Below are positions 24,277-33,006 of a stretch of DNA of 64,000 nucleotides, piece after piece; position 1 is the first letter of the stretch; each line of letters opens with the position of its first letter. Position numbers and translations under genes: made by a program. The DNA is from Imhoffiella purpurea (lineage in GTDB: Bacteria; Pseudomonadota; Gammaproteobacteria; Chromatiales; Chromatiaceae), in contig NZ_AONC01000045.1 of assembly GCF_000585215.1 (NCBI RefSeq), forward strand, positions 51,338 to 115,337. The letters run 5' to 3'. The notes below the pieces were generated by a model. It saw nothing but the letters and a program-made list of their open reading frames with translations. It searched no databases and had not been told where the DNA came from.

Positions 24277-24825
24277 ATGATGACCATCATGTTGCGGATG
24301 ACGCGGCTGTTGCGCGCGGATATCAATGCCTTGCTCGACCGCTTCGAGGCGCCGGATCTCATCCTGTCCCAGGTCTTGAGCGATATGGAACAGGCGCTGG
24401 ATCGGGATCGCCAGGAGATGGCGCGGCTCGAGCGCGGTCGCGGACGGCTCGCCGAGCGCCTGGTCGAACTGGAGCGCCTCGTCCAGGACGAGGCGGCGGC
24501 GCTGGAGGACTGTCTCGACGCCGGACAGGAGGATCTGGCGCGTTCGGTGATCCGGCGCCGACTGGAGAACGCCCGCCGGCTCGACGCGGCGAGGCGTGAT
24601 GCCGCCCGTCTCGACGCGGGCCGCTCCGAGCTGGAACGCCGCATCGGGGGCAGGTCGGAACGGCTCGAGGCGCTGCGCGCCCAGGCCGAGCTACACGAAG
24701 CGGTCCAATCTCGCGATCCGGAGGATCCGGCAGAGACCGATCCCGATACGGCCTGCGCGGTGCGCGACGCCGAGATCGAGGTGGCCCTGCTGCGCGCGAA
24801 GCGTGCGCGGGGGGCGCGGTCATGA
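24277..24825 (+). CDS. PspA/IM30-family coiled-coil protein (short)
   Basis: 182 residues, almost entirely long charged helices (LLRADINALLDRFEAPDLIL, SDMEQALDRDRQEMARLERG, ENARRLDAARRDAARLDAGR). The opening RADINALLDRFEAPDLIL matches the first PspA helix region, where homologues read ADxxNALLDKxEDPxKxL. It is about 40 residues shorter than E. coli PspA. PspA proteins oligomerise on the inner membrane and limit proton leakage; this one lacks a neighbouring pspBC. GGGAGG precedes the ATG. It overlaps the next gene by four bases (ATGA) and is divergent from a two-component system, suggesting Psp induction by a kinase rather than by sigma54/PspF. Confidence 0.75.
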   Translation: MMTIMLRMTRLLRADINALLDRFEAPDLILSQVLSDMEQALDRDRQEMARLERGRGRLAERLVELERLVQDEAAALEDCLDAGQEDLARSVIRRRLENARRLDAARRDAARLDAGRSELERRIGGRSERLEALRAQAELHEAVQSRDPEDPAETDPDTACAVRDAEIEVALLRAKRARGARS

Positions 24826-25382
24826 AGAAGGTCCCGAGCTTCGCCGAAGGGGTTCTGGTCGCCTTTCTGGCCGCCGCCATGGGGGCGGTCATGTTCGGTG
24901 GCGCGACCCTTATGGTTCCGGCCGAGGTCGCCGCGGCCTGGGTTCTCATGGCCCTCGGGCTCGGCTATGTCCTCTATCTGGTCGGTCGGGCGCATCCCTC
25001 GGCGGGGCGTTCATCCATGCTGCTGCTCTGGCTGATCGTCACCGGGGCGGTCTGGTCCCTGAGCTCGGATCTTCGCATCCTGGCGGTCTCGCAGCTCATG
25101 GGGCTGTGGCTGGTGCGCTCGCTCTGTTTCCAGTGCGGTCCGATCGCCGCGCTCATGGATCTCGGCCTGATGCTGATCGGCGCGCTGGCGGCACTCTGGG
25201 TCACGATGCGGACCGGCAGTCCCTTCCTCGCCATCTGGACCCTGTTCCTGGTTCAGGCGCTCTTCGTCTCCATCCCGCCGCTCACCAAACAGAACCCTTC
25301 CTCCGCAAGCCATTCGGCGGACTTCGATCGCGCCGAGCGGACCGCCGAGCGCGCGCTGCGCCGTCTGTCCCGGTCCGAATGA
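24822..25382 (+). CDS. Inner-membrane protein in the PspA-VWA operon
   Basis: 186 residues with about six hydrophobic helices (VLVAFLAAAMGAVMFGGATL, AAAWVLMALGLGYVLYLVGR, LLLWLIVTGAVWSL, LMDLGLMLIGALAALWVTM, IWTLFLVQALFVSIP) and a hydrophilic charged tail (FDRAERTAERALRRLSRSE). No named family was recognised. Translation is coupled to the pspA-like gene and the VWA gene starts 45 bases later. It may anchor PspA-like oligomers or VWA protein to the membrane. Confidence 0.7.
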   Translation: MKKVPSFAEGVLVAFLAAAMGAVMFGGATLMVPAEVAAAWVLMALGLGYVLYLVGRAHPSAGRSSMLLLWLIVTGAVWSLSSDLRILAVSQLMGLWLVRSLCFQCGPIAALMDLGLMLIGALAALWVTMRTGSPFLAIWTLFLVQALFVSIPPLTKQNPSSASHSADFDRAERTAERALRRLSRSE

Positions 25383-25427
25383 AGCTCGGGACGCGCTCTT
25401 CTCAGTCGACACATCCAGGTTTACACC

Positions 25428-26666
25428 ATGAATACCCAGACCAAGACATCCCATCTCAAGACCGGGCTGCTGGCTGCTGGCCTGTTCGGGCTGACCGCCG
25501 CCGTCGTCCTCAACGATACGACGCTCATGTCCGCAGAACCGGTCGCGCCCGTCGCGCCGGGACCGAGCGTCTCGCAGGGATCGCCCGCCGCCGCCCGGTC
25601 GCCGGTCATCGAGGTCGTCTTCGTGCTGGATACCACCGGCAGCATGAGCGGTCTCATCCAGGCCGCCAAGGACAAGATCTGGTCGATCGCCACCAGCATG
25701 GCATCGGCCCAGCCGGCCCCCGAGATCCGCATGGGGCTGGTCGCCTACCGCGACCGGGGCGACGACTATGTGACGCGGGTGGTGGACCTGTCCTCGGATC
25801 TGGATGCCATTCAGGCCCAGCTGATGCAGTTCCAGGCCCAGGGTGGCGGCGACGGACCCGAGAGCGTCAACCAGGCGCTGCGCGACGCGCTGCATCGGAT
25901 CGGCTGGAGCCGGGACCCGAACGTCTATCGCGTCATCTTCCTGGTTGGGGATGCCGAGGCGCACATGGACTATCCGAACGAGGTGCCCTATCCGCAGACC
26001 TTGAAGGAGGCGGGCATCCAGGGGATCCGGATCAATGCGATCCAATGCGGCGACATCGACTCGACGCGCCGCCAGTGGCGGGAGATCGCCCAGCTGGGCA
26101 ACGGCAGCTATTTCCAGGTCGGTCAGTCCGGCAGCGCCGTGGCCATCGCCACGCCCTTCGACGCGCGGCTCGCCGAGCTGGCGGCGGATATGGACGAGAC
26201 CAGACTCTACTACGGCGCACCCGAGGAGCGCGCGCTCAAACGCGAGAAGCTGGCCAAGACCAAGGAGGTCCAGGCCGCGGCCTCTCCGGCCAGCCGGGCG
26301 CGGCGGGCCGAGTTCGCCTCGACCGAGAGCGGCGCCGCCAGCCTGCTCGGCGACAAGGAGCTGGTCGAGGAGATCTCCAAAGGCCGAGTGGCGCTCGATG
26401 ATCTGCCGGCCGAACAGCTGCCCGAGCCGCTCAAGGAGCTGACGGCCGATCAGCGGCGCGATCTGATCGATCAACGGGCGGCCAAGCGAGAGGCGCTGCG
26501 TCGAGAGATCCAGGCGCTCTCGGCCGAGCGCGCGACCTACCTGAAGGAGAAGCTCGCCGAGTCCGGCGGCGCCGAGGCGTCGCTCGACAACAAGATCTTC
26601 GGCGCCGTGCGCAAACAGGCGGCCGACGTGGGGCTCGAATACGACGCCGCCGCACCGGCCTATTGA
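25428..26666 (+). CDS. VWA-domain periplasmic protein
   Basis: 412 residues. An N-terminal signal or anchor (GLLAAGLFGLTAAVVL) is followed by a von Willebrand A domain from about residue 60, with metal-ion site VVFVLDTTGSMSGLIQAAKD, the GLVAYRDRGDDYVTRVVDLS strand, QGGGDGPESVNQALRDAL and VIFLVGDAEAHMDYPNEV. The C-terminal 150 residues are charged helices (KREKLAKTKEVQAAAS, IQALSAERATYLKEKLAE). VWA domains mediate metal-dependent protein binding, here likely in the periplasm. Last gene of the pspA-like operon; a 13-bp hairpin follows. Confidence 0.82.
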   Translation: MNTQTKTSHLKTGLLAAGLFGLTAAVVLNDTTLMSAEPVAPVAPGPSVSQGSPAAARSPVIEVVFVLDTTGSMSGLIQAAKDKIWSIATSMASAQPAPEIRMGLVAYRDRGDDYVTRVVDLSSDLDAIQAQLMQFQAQGGGDGPESVNQALRDALHRIGWSRDPNVYRVIFLVGDAEAHMDYPNEVPYPQTLKEAGIQGIRINAIQCGDIDSTRRQWREIAQLGNGSYFQVGQSGSAVAIATPFDARLAELAADMDETRLYYGAPEERALKREKLAKTKEVQAAASPASRARRAEFASTESGAASLLGDKELVEEISKGRVALDDLPAEQLPEPLKELTADQRRDLIDQRAAKREALRREIQALSAERATYLKEKLAESGGAEASLDNKIFGAVRKQAADVGLEYDAAAPAY

Positions 26667-26705
26667 GGGTCGCGTCCATACCGATCGGTGAACGCGTCCC
26701 CTCGG

Positions 26706-26742
26706 TGGGCCATCCGCGATCTCCCGTAACGCGGATGGCCCA
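26706..26742 (+). terminator. Perfect 13-bp hairpin after the VWA gene
   Basis: TGGGCCATCCGCG (26706-26718) pairs perfectly with CGCGGATGGCCCA (26730-26742) across an 11-base loop. It ends the PspA-VWA operon; the downstream bases are not T-rich, so it may act as a rho-assisted terminator or mRNA 3' stabiliser, or attenuate read-through into the patatin gene. Confidence 0.5.
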
Positions 26743-26824
26743 TCATCTTGACCCGGAACGGATGCAACGCGATAGTGCCGCCGCCAGCCAGCTGGCCGCC
26801 ATTCCAACCAACCGGGTCTGTACC

Positions 26825-27760
26825 ATGTCGACATCCATCCAAGAGAGCGTCTCTCTGGCCCTCGGCAGCGGGGGTGCGCGCGGGCTCGCCCATATCGGGA
26901 TCATCGAGTGTCTGATCGATCAGGGCTACCGCATCGCCTCCATCAGCGGGGCCTCGATGGGCTCCCTGATCGGAGGCATCTATGCCGCCGGCGAGCTGGA
27001 CGCCTACAAGCGCTGGGTCTGCTCGCTGGGCCGCACGGACGTGCTGCGCTTTCTCGATTTCGCCTTCAGCGGCGACGGGCTGCTCAAGGGCGATCGCATC
27101 ATGGATAGACTGCGCGAGATGGTCGGCGAGCGACAGATCGAGGATCTGCCGGTCACCTTCACGGCGGTTGCGACCGATATCGAGCGTCAGCGCGAGGTGT
27201 GGATCTCGGAAGGTCCGCTGTTCGACGCGGTGCGGGCCTCGATCGCCGTGCCCGGCATCTTCACCCCCTATGAATACCAGGGCATGACCCTGGTGGACGG
27301 CGGTCTGCTCAACCCGGTCCCCATCGCGCCGACCTTCCGCGACTTCACCGACCTCACCATCGCGGTGAATCTCAATGCCAAGACGCCCCAGTCCAGGCGC
27401 ACCGATACGCTCCCTGCCTCCAAGCGGCGCGAGCCGGAGGCGGACCAGGGCTATCAGGCGCGGATACGCCAATTTCTCGACACCATCGGCTCGAACCTGG
27501 TGGGGTCCGGAGACCAGCGATTCGGGGTCTTCGAGCTGACGACGCGCTCGTTCGAAACCATGCAGAACGCCATCGCGGCGACCAAGATCGCGGCCTATCG
27601 GCCGGACGTCATCATCGACGTGCCGCGCGACGCCTCCGCCGCGCACGAATTCCATCGTGCACGCGAGCTGATCGAGCTTGGATATGCGCTCGCGGAATCG
27701 GCGATGGAGCCCCGCCGAGCGGGTGCTGCTCTAGGAAGCTGTCCGACTCATGCCTTGTAA
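26825..27760 (+). CDS. Patatin-like phospholipase (RssA/NTE type)
   Basis: 311 residues from the ATG at 26825; upstream in-frame starts would read through the hairpin and are rejected. Catalytic features: oxyanion loop LALGSGGARGLAHIG, nucleophile elbow ISGASMGSLIGG (Ser), and the Asp of the dyad in GMTLVDGGLLNPV. It hydrolyses acyl esters of membrane lipids, probably in the cytoplasm or at the inner membrane. The last dozen codons lie in a dispersed repeat (27721-27748), so the natural C-terminus has been replaced or extended by LGSCPTHAL, and the reading frame overlaps the stop of the convergent DctD-type gene by 13 bases. Confidence 0.85.
   Translation: MSTSIQESVSLALGSGGARGLAHIGIIECLIDQGYRIASISGASMGSLIGGIYAAGELDAYKRWVCSLGRTDVLRFLDFAFSGDGLLKGDRIMDRLREMVGERQIEDLPVTFTAVATDIERQREVWISEGPLFDAVRASIAVPGIFTPYEYQGMTLVDGGLLNPVPIAPTFRDFTDLTIAVNLNAKTPQSRRTDTLPASKRREPEADQGYQARIRQFLDTIGSNLVGSGDQRFGVFELTTRSFETMQNAIAATKIAAYRPDVIIDVPRDASAAHEFHRARELIELGYALAESAMEPRRAGAALGSCPTHAL
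27721..27748 (+). repeat. Dispersed repeat, partial copy
   Basis: These 28 bases match 38632-38659 with two substitutions. The other copy is the left half of a near-perfect palindrome. Here only the left arm is present, fused to the 3' end of the patatin gene and reaching the stop region of the convergent response regulator gene. It looks like a REP- or MITE-type palindromic element that inserts at gene ends. Confidence 0.6.
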
Positions 27761-29106
27761 TCGTCCTTGTTCAGACCATGCTTCTGCATCTTGTCGTAGA
27801 GCGTCTTGCGCGGGATGCCGAGGGCGGACATGGTGTCCTTGATGCTGCCCTTGCTGAAGGCGAGCGCCTGGACGATGAGGCTCCGCTCGAAACATTCGAC
27901 CTGCTCGGGCAGGGTTCGCGGCGATCCGGCCATGGGTCCCGCGAGCAGATCCGCCAGCGACCAGTCGAACTGCTCGCCGAGCAGGACGTAGCGCTCGGTG
28001 AGGTTGCGCAGCTCGCGCACGTTCCCCGGCCAATCGTAGCCGAGCAGCCGGCTCACCTCGCCCTGGGCGGGGAAGGGAGCGGTGCGCTGGAAACGATCCT
28101 GGGCGACCAGCAGGAAGTGATGAAAGAGCAGCGGGATGTCGTCGCGGCGGTCGCGCAGGGGCGGGATGTGGAGCGTGACCACGTTGAGCCGGTAGTAGAG
28201 GTCCTCGCGGAAGTTGCCCTGATTGGCCGCTTCGCGCAGATCCATCTTGGTGGCTGCTACTACCCTGAAATCCACCGGGATCAGCTGGTTGGAGCCGAGT
28301 CGCTCGATGGCGCGTTCCTGCAGTACCCGTAGCAGCTGCACCTGGGCGGAGGTGGGCATGCTCTCGATCTCGTCGAGGAAGAGCGTGCCGCCGTGGGCGT
28401 GCTCGAACTTGCCGATGCGTCTCGACTTGGCGCCGGTGAAGGCGCCCGCCTCGTGGCCGAAGAGTTCGCTCTCGATCATGGTGTCCGGCACGGCGCCGCA
28501 GTTGACGGCGACGAAATTGCGGTCGCGGCGCCCGCTGTGCTCGTGCAGCGAGCGCGCCACCAGCTCCTTGCCGGTCCCCGTCTCGCCGAGGATGAGTACG
28601 TCTGCGCCCGTGTCGGCAATGCGGGCGATGGTCGCGCGCAACCGCAGCATCTCCGGGCTGTGGCCGATGATGCGCGGCCCCAGGGCCGTGTTGGCCATGA
28701 GTTCGACGCGCAGGTTGCGGTTCTCCATCACCAGCGCGCGCTTCTCGAGGGCGCGCTGCGCGGTGTCGATCAGACGCTCGGCCGGATAGGGCTTCTCGAT
28801 GAAGTCGTAGGCGCCGGCGCGCATCGCCTTGACCGCCGTGCTTACGTCTCCGTGGCCGGTGATGAGGATGACCGGGATGTCTCTGTCGATCGCATGGGCC
28901 TGGGCCAGCAGCTCGAGACCGTCCATGCCGGGCAGGCGGATGTCGGTGATGAGCACGCCCGGCCAGTCGCGCGTCAGCAGCGGCAGGACGGACTCGGCTC
29001 GGTCGAAGGTCTGGGCGGAGAGTCCGGCCAGATCGAGCGTCTGACGGTTGGCCGCGCGGATGTGCTGCTCGTCGTCGACGAAGAGGATGGATGGACTCTC
29101 GTTCAT
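27748..29106 (-). CDS. Sigma54-dependent response regulator, DctD/NtrC type
   Basis: 452 residues: receiver (ILFVDDEQHIRAANRQTLDL, phospho-Asp in LITDIRLPGMDGLELL, KPYPAERLI), AAA+ domain with Walker A GETGTGKELVARSLHEHSGR, the sigma54-contact GAFTGAKSRRIG loop and Walker B GGTLFLDEIESM, and a C-terminal Fis-type HTH (GSIKDTMSALGIPRKTLYDK). It activates sigma54 promoters after phosphorylation by the adjacent kinase, whose stop/start overlap is ATGA. The C4-dicarboxylate regulators DctBD have this layout, but no dct transporter gene lies in the window, so the target is unconfirmed. Confidence 0.9.
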   Translation of the reverse strand: MNESPSILFVDDEQHIRAANRQTLDLAGLSAQTFDRAESVLPLLTRDWPGVLITDIRLPGMDGLELLAQAHAIDRDIPVILITGHGDVSTAVKAMRAGAYDFIEKPYPAERLIDTAQRALEKRALVMENRNLRVELMANTALGPRIIGHSPEMLRLRATIARIADTGADVLILGETGTGKELVARSLHEHSGRRDRNFVAVNCGAVPDTMIESELFGHEAGAFTGAKSRRIGKFEHAHGGTLFLDEIESMPTSAQVQLLRVLQERAIERLGSNQLIPVDFRVVAATKMDLREAANQGNFREDLYYRLNVVTLHIPPLRDRRDDIPLLFHHFLLVAQDRFQRTAPFPAQGEVSRLLGYDWPGNVRELRNLTERYVLLGEQFDWSLADLLAGPMAGSPRTLPEQVECFERSLIVQALAFSKGSIKDTMSALGIPRKTLYDKMQKHGLNKDDYKA

Positions 29107-30908
29107 GTCGGATGCGCCGGTTGGATGAGGGCCGCCGGAAGACGGAGCTCGAAGCAGGCGCCCGTTTCGCAGGGCACGGCCGTGAGCGAGCCGCCCATCT
29201 CGGTGGCGATGTGCGACGAGATCGCGAGCCCCAGACCCAGACCCTCGCCGGCGGCCTTGGTGGTGAAGAAGGGCTCGAAGATGAGGGCGAGGTCGGATTC
29301 GGGGATGCCGGGGCCCGTGTCCTCGACCCGCGTCACCACCAGTGAGCCGGTTCGGCGCGCGCCGATGCGGATGCGTCGCTCCGGGCGGCCGTCGATCGCT
29401 TGGCAGGCGTTGCCGAGCAGGTTGACCAGGACCTGCTGCAGCAGCACATCGTTGGCCCGGACGGCCAGCTCGGCCGGCACCTCCAGCGCCAATTCGCCGT
29501 GGCAGCGGGCGAGGATGGGCGCGGCGATGCGCGCGGCGCCCTCGACGACCGGTCCCAGTGGCAGGGCGGCCAGTTCGCCCGAGGTCTTGCGGGCGAACAG
29601 CTTGAGCTGGGAGCCGATCTTGGCCATGCGTTCGGTGAGCGCCAGGATCTGCTCCAGATTGAGCTCGACCTCCTGGGTGCGTCCCTTGGCCAGCAGCAGC
29701 TGGCCGTTGTCGGCATAGGTGCGGATGGCGGCGAGCGGTTGGTTGAGTTCGTGATTGATACCGGCCGACATCTGTCCCAGCGTGGCCAGCTTGGCCGACT
29801 GGATCAGCGCCTGCTGGGCCTCGCGCAGCGCCTGCTCGGCGCGCAGACGCTCGTCGATCTCGGCGAGCAGGCGCCGGTTGGTGCGGGTCAGCTCGGCGGT
29901 GCGGGTGCTGACGCGCTCCTCCAGTTCCAGATTGATGCGTTCGAGCGTCGCGCGCGCCTCTTCGGTCAGCGCGGCATGGACGCGCCGGCCGCGCTGGTGC
30001 TGGAGCAGCAGTGCGGCGATCAGGACCGCTGTCGCGACGAGCGCTGCGGCGAGCGTGGTCAGCTTGAGCGTGTCGCGGATGACCTCGCTGGTGTCCGAGA
30101 GTTCGTGCACCTGCCAGCCGGCGTCCGGCATGGGGCGGGACTGGAGCAGGAAGCGTCTGTGACCGCGTGGTCCCGTCACCTGTTGCATATGGACCAGCGC
30201 GCCTTCCGGCCGCTTCTCGAGGATCTCGATGCCCAGCGGCTCGAGCTTGGCGTCCATGTAGCGGTTGCTACTGGCGATCCGCCGATAGGTCGCGTCGTCG
30301 AGCGGAAACAAGGTGTGAAAGCGCTGCTCGGGGCGTGTCGAGACGAAGATGACGCCGTCGAGATCCGTGACCATGAAGATCCGGCCGGCTTTGGCCCAGC
30401 GGCGCTCGGCCTCGCTGATGTCGATCTTGACCACCACGGCCCCCAGGATCTCCGCTTTCTCTCGGACCGGATAGGCGAAATAGTAGCCGCGCTGCTTGGA
30501 GGTGGTGCCGAGGGCGAAGTAGCGTCCGAGCCGTCCGCCCATGGCATCGCGGAAATAGGGACGAAAGCTGAAGTTGCGTCCCACGAAGGGGCGTTCCGCC
30601 TTCCAGTTGCTGGCCGCGAGGGTGAGTCCCTCGGCGTCCATCAGATAGGTGTCGGTGGCGTCGCTGATGCGGTTGATGGTTTCGAGGTAGCGGTTGAGCG
30701 CCTCGATGCTCTCGCGTCCGCCGGGTGCGCGCAGGAACTCGATGAGGCGCGGGTTGGTGGCCAGCAGCTCCGGCAGTGGCTCGTATTTTTCGAGCAGGCC
30801 CTGAAGATGGGCCATGTAGAGATCGAGATCGGTCCGTCCCTGGTCGGCCAGGCGTTCGATCCCGTCGCGGTAGGACCAGGTGGCGAGCGCCCAGAGCCCA
30901 GCGCCCAA
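29103..30908 (-). CDS. DctB-type sensor histidine kinase (start codon unclear)
   Basis: At least 601 residues. The periplasmic part is a double PAS/Cache sensor of DctB type (GRNFSFRPYFRDAMGGRLGR, ALGTTSKQRGYYFAYPV, GRIFMVTDLDGVIFVSTRP), then a membrane helix near 290, a coiled linker and the HisKA domain LGQMSAGINHELNQPLAAIR, a signature of the DctB branch, then N and G boxes (NLLGNACQAIDG, VEDTGPGIPESD, GEGLGLGLAI). The first start-like codon, TTG at 30908, falls inside the first membrane helix (FWAALLLGLGAGLWALATW), and coding continues upstream through RSIRSRHRLFW with no ATG, GTG or TTG until the ubiV gene; a CTG at 30986 is a candidate. Translation may depend on ubiV read-through. Confidence 0.85.
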   Translation of the reverse strand: MGAGLWALATWSYRDGIERLADQGRTDLDLYMAHLQGLLEKYEPLPELLATNPRLIEFLRAPGGRESIEALNRYLETINRISDATDTYLMDAEGLTLAASNWKAERPFVGRNFSFRPYFRDAMGGRLGRYFALGTTSKQRGYYFAYPVREKAEILGAVVVKIDISEAERRWAKAGRIFMVTDLDGVIFVSTRPEQRFHTLFPLDDATYRRIASSNRYMDAKLEPLGIEILEKRPEGALVHMQQVTGPRGHRRFLLQSRPMPDAGWQVHELSDTSEVIRDTLKLTTLAAALVATAVLIAALLLQHQRGRRVHAALTEEARATLERINLELEERVSTRTAELTRTNRRLLAEIDERLRAEQALREAQQALIQSAKLATLGQMSAGINHELNQPLAAIRTYADNGQLLLAKGRTQEVELNLEQILALTERMAKIGSQLKLFARKTSGELAALPLGPVVEGAARIAAPILARCHGELALEVPAELAVRANDVLLQQVLVNLLGNACQAIDGRPERRIRIGARRTGSLVVTRVEDTGPGIPESDLALIFEPFFTTKAAGEGLGLGLAISSHIATEMGGSLTAVPCETGACFELRLPAALIQPAHPT

Positions 30909-30987
30909 TCCGAGCAGCAGGGCTGCCCAGAAGAGGCGGTGTCTCGATCGGATGGATCTGGGCTCGCTGCCCGCCGAGGGGTTCAGG

Positions 30988-31938
30988 TCAGCGCGTTTCC
31001 ATCGGCGACAGACCGGCGCTGTGCCCGGCCTGTCCGGTCCAGTAGCCGTCGCAGAGCCCCGAGGGGGCCCAGTCGCGCAGCTTGGCCATGCCCTCCGCGG
31101 TGTCCATCTCTCCGTCCAGCACCTTGGCGAAGACCTCGGCGACCTCGGCGGTATGGGCCGATTGCGGGCTGATGCGCAGCAGGTCGACGCCCATGGAGCG
31201 GACCTCGTCCAGCGCCGGCAGCAGGTTGTGGGTGTTGGCCGACTGGGTCTGGATGCCGTTCAGGGTCAGGAAGGGCTGGCCGTCCTGAGTCGACACCGTC
31301 AGGCCGTCCGGATAGTCGCCGCAGCAGAACTGGCAGTCGTCCTTGGCCAGATTGCGGTTGTAGGCGGTGAAGCAGCGCGCCGAGTAGGCGAGCGGGAGAC
31401 GGCCGAAGGCGAACAGCTCGCACTCGACGCCTTCCGGGCGCAGACGCAGCAGATCGGCGGCGGTCTCGCGGCCCAGCTCCACGGGCAGCACCCAGCGCGC
31501 GAGTCCACGCTCGGCCAGGAAGGCCAGGGTGCGGTGGTTGTAGAGGTTGATCGAGTGGCCGGCGACGAAGGGGCGGCCCTCGAGATAGCCGAGCGCGCCC
31601 AGGTCGTTGGCCTCGATCATGAAGCGTTCGTCGGCACAGATGCGCTGGAGCGTCTTGAGCTCGCCGTCCGATTCGATCAGTGCCAGGGTCGAGACGACCG
31701 CCTGCTTGCCGGCCGCGACGACGCGTTCGGCCAGCTCCCAATAGTCCTCGGGACGGAGCTGGCGGCGCTTGGAGCAGATGGTCTCGCCCAGATAGATGAC
31801 GTCGACCGGCGACTCGATCATCTCGGCGTAGAAATCCATGACCCGCTCGCGGGGCCAGAGATAGAGGATGGAGCCGAGCGAGAGGCGGGGACGATGTGAG
31901 CTGTTACTAGAGGATGTCATAGTTCGATCAGGGTTCAT
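30988..31938 (-). CDS. ubiV: Oxygen-independent ubiquinone hydroxylation protein UbiV (U32 family)
   Basis: 316 residues of the peptidase U32/UbiV family. Recognisable segments are SLGSILYLWPRERVMDFYAE, IYLGETICSKRRQL, and the cysteine cluster CELFAFGRLPLAYSARCFT followed by LAKDDCQFCCGDYPDG, which holds the 4Fe-4S cluster. With UbiU it hydroxylates the quinone ring without O2, allowing ubiquinone synthesis under anoxic conditions. ubiU lies immediately upstream on the same strand. Neither of two in-frame ATGs (31938 or 31920) has a good ribosome site; I keep the first. The third partner ubiT (SCP2 domain) is not in this window. Confidence 0.9.
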   Translation of the reverse strand: MNPDRTMTSSSNSSHRPRLSLGSILYLWPRERVMDFYAEMIESPVDVIYLGETICSKRRQLRPEDYWELAERVVAAGKQAVVSTLALIESDGELKTLQRICADERFMIEANDLGALGYLEGRPFVAGHSINLYNHRTLAFLAERGLARWVLPVELGRETAADLLRLRPEGVECELFAFGRLPLAYSARCFTAYNRNLAKDDCQFCCGDYPDGLTVSTQDGQPFLTLNGIQTQSANTHNLLPALDEVRSMGVDLLRISPQSAHTAEVAEVFAKVLDGEMDTAEGMAKLRDWAPSGLCDGYWTGQAGHSAGLSPMETR

Positions 31939-31990
31939 CGAGGCTGATGGTGCAGCGCTGGAGGCTGGAAGCTGGAGTCTGGTCGCTTCC

Positions 31991-32986
31991 TCAATGCCAG
32001 GTTCGTTCGTAGGGTCCGATGGTGGTCTGGGTACCTTCGGAGACCTGGGCCAGGATCTGATTCCAGCTCTCCTTGGGACGGAACGCCTGCGGATTGCGCG
32101 TGCAGGCGTCGATGGCCTCGCGCCAGACCTTGGCGACCTGGGAGACGTAACGGGTGCTGCGCTGGCGGCCCTCGATCTTGATGGCGGTCACGCCGGCGGC
32201 CATGACGTCGGGCAGGATGTCCAGCGTATTGAGGCTGGTCGGCTCCTCGATGGCGTGACGCAGCTCGCCGTCGACGTGATAGCGGCCCTTGCAGAGGGTC
32301 GGATAGCCGGCGGCCTCGCCATGCGAGCGGCGCTCGATGAGGATGCCGCCGAGACGGGTCTCCTGCCCGGTGGCCGTGTCGCGCCATTCGACGTGCGCGG
32401 CCGGCGAACAGGCGCCGAAGGTATTGGGCGACTGGCCGGTGGCATAGGAGGACAGCAGGCAGCGCCCCTCGACCATGACGCAGAGACTGCCGAAGCCGAA
32501 GATCTCGACCGGCACGCTCGTCTCCTTGATCAGATGGGCGACCTGGGCCAGCGAGAGCACGCGCGGCACCACCACGCGCTTGATGCCGAAGTGACGCTGC
32601 ATGAAGCCGATCGCCGACGGGTTGGTCGCCGAGCCCTGTACCGAGAGGTGCAGGTTGACGTTCGGATAGCGGTCGGCGGCGTAGTCGAGCACGCCCATGT
32701 CGGCCAGGATGATGGCGTCGACGCCCAGGCCGGCGGCGCGGTCGACCGCAGCGGTCCAGCGCTCCCAGCCGTTCGGCTGGGCATAGGTGTTGATGGCGAC
32801 GAAGACCTTGACCCCGCGATCGTGGGCGTATTTGATGCCCTGATCGAGCTGCTTGTCGTTGAAGTTCAGACCGGCGAAATGACGTGCGTTGGTGTCGTCG
32901 CGAAAGCCGATATAGACGGCGTTGGCGCCGTTGTCGACGGCAGCCTTGAGCATCGGCAGGTTGCCGGCGGGACAAACGAGTTCCAT
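31991..32986 (-). CDS. ubiU: Oxygen-independent ubiquinone hydroxylation protein UbiU (U32 family)
   Basis: 331 residues from the ATG at 32986 with GGAG twelve bases upstream. It opens with the U32 signature MELVCPAGNLPMLKAAVDNG and YIGFRDDTNARHFAGLNF, and has the Fe-S cysteine region GFGSLCVMVEGRCLLSSYA, NTFGACSPA and LCKGRYH, and AIKIEGRQRST. It partners UbiV. A longer start upstream would overlap the radical SAM gene and is a shadow. Gene order radical SAM-ubiU-ubiV with short gaps (20 and 52 bases) suggests an operon expressed anaerobically, fitting a facultative or phototrophic anaerobe. Confidence 0.92.
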   Translation of the reverse strand: MELVCPAGNLPMLKAAVDNGANAVYIGFRDDTNARHFAGLNFNDKQLDQGIKYAHDRGVKVFVAINTYAQPNGWERWTAAVDRAAGLGVDAIILADMGVLDYAADRYPNVNLHLSVQGSATNPSAIGFMQRHFGIKRVVVPRVLSLAQVAHLIKETSVPVEIFGFGSLCVMVEGRCLLSSYATGQSPNTFGACSPAAHVEWRDTATGQETRLGGILIERRSHGEAAGYPTLCKGRYHVDGELRHAIEEPTSLNTLDILPDVMAAGVTAIKIEGRQRSTRYVSQVAKVWREAIDACTRNPQAFRPKESWNQILAQVSEGTQTTIGPYERTWH

Positions 32987-33006
32987 GGTGGATGGTCTCC
33001 AGCGGG

